Positions 18,690 through 19,273 of a DNA stretch of 19,273 bases are shown here, one piece after another. Position 1 is the first letter of the stretch. Each line of letters begins with the position of its first letter. Position numbers and translations under genes: made by a program. Below the pieces are notes generated by a model. The model worked only from the letters and a program-made list of their open reading frames with translations, was not told where the DNA came from and ran no database searches. The stretch covers positions 1 to 19,273 of the forward strand of contig JNDT01001275.1 in the NCBI GenBank assembly GCA_000697055.1. The letters run 5' to 3'. This DNA comes from Saksenaea vasiformis B4078 (lineage: Eukaryota; Mucoromycota; Mucoromycetes; Mucorales; Saksenaeaceae).

Positions 18690-19273
18690 GCCTCTGCGCC
18701 CGCTAGGTGTCCAGGTATGGATTACAGTCAAACGCGGATTCCAATGATTAATTTTGTCTCGTGAAATTTTCGCGGTCCGTAGGGCACCTACACCTCGGAC
18801 ATTACACGAGCATGAATTTTAGATAGTGACTGTTTCAATCTTAACGACGGTGGCAGTGATCTGCAATTACGTTTGTTTACCATCTTTCTGGCTATTCGCC
18901 GATCTTCCATTTGGTTCCACGAATTGGCAGCTCAGAAAGTTGTGCAGGATAGAGATCTAGAACATTTCACAATTGATGGCGATAAAGCTTGGCTTGGTAA
19001 GCCAGTATCACATCGGGGGCCATAGTGAAATCAACAGAGGTCAGAGTGGGAACAAAGTGAGATAGCATATCCGGTGTTACGCTGTATTTTTGACTTGTCG
19101 GTAAAAATGGGTATGTTTCCTGGTAGTGCCTAAGCGTAAACTTGATGACAGAAATAGCTGGTAAGGTATAGAAAAAGTAGCTTCGGTAGATAAAAACAGT
19201 TCGGTTTGTGTGAGCACCAGGTGTGGATTTGAGTCAAACACCAAGACTTGGGTAAGCGGTAAGGCTTGAGGAA
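18690..19273. other. Right end, no recognisable gene
   Basis: No supported coding. A minus-strand stretch around 19055-18955 reads VPTLTSVDFTMAPDVILAYQ followed by AKLYRHQL and a stop, which is mildly protein-like but unassigned. I saw no reverse transcriptase, RNase H or terminal repeats. Confidence 0.4.

Noticed and set aside
1..19273. CRISPR array, rRNA genes or long terminal repeats.
   Set aside because: No regularly spaced direct repeats, no rRNA-like blocks and no long direct repeats were seen by eye on either strand.

Overview
The window reads as nuclear DNA of an early-diverging filamentous fungus, most likely a member of the Mucorales. Three things suggest this: protein-coding genes with very short GT-AG introns (37-66 nt), promoters with TATA boxes and CT/CA-rich leaders, and transposon-type protein families that I associate with mucoralean genomes. 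The taxonomic call is inference from style and family recall; no rRNA or other marker gene is present.

Layout. (1) 1-4205, minus strand: a long, decayed gene of the Fanzor type, the eukaryotic relatives of bacterial TnpB RNA-guided nucleases. Its C-terminal RuvC/zinc-ribbon part runs off the left edge. It is broken by at least six frameshifts or stops. A smaller minus-strand reading frame of unknown function (3670-4205) lies just upstream and may be its original 5' end. (2) 4206-6430: no convincing gene. (3) 6433-7457, minus: an intact two-exon aldo-keto reductase of the xylose reductase type, with a TATA box and a CAA-repeat leader. (4) 7600-12750: mostly non-coding. It holds weak protein relics on the minus strand (8565-9775), a degenerate ~36-40 bp repeat cluster (10774-11000) and one candidate small secreted protein (12088-12312, minus). 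(5) 12755-14449, plus: an MFS transporter of the allantoate permease (Dal5/ACS) type in five exons, if a 37-nt intron is accepted. (6) 14450-15250: non-coding with several inverted repeats. (7) 15253-18340, minus: a stack of dead mobile-element coding segments. In coding direction these are a tyrosine recombinase core (18339-17549), a Tc1/mariner-type double helix-turn-helix (17510-16965), an unrecognised module with a spliceable intron (16960-16266), and a USP-like (peptidase C19) ubiquitin-protease domain that keeps its Cys and His boxes (16299-15253). (8) The right end has a possible small spliced plus-strand exon pair (18381-18667) and a short hairpin, then nothing recognisable.

The picture is two functional host genes (sugar reduction and organic-solute uptake) between two transposon graveyards. 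No operon or shared pathway is evident. The most interesting material is the Fanzor relic on the left and, on the right, the direct abutment of recombinase, Tc1 DNA-binding and ubiquitin-protease fragments, all on one strand.
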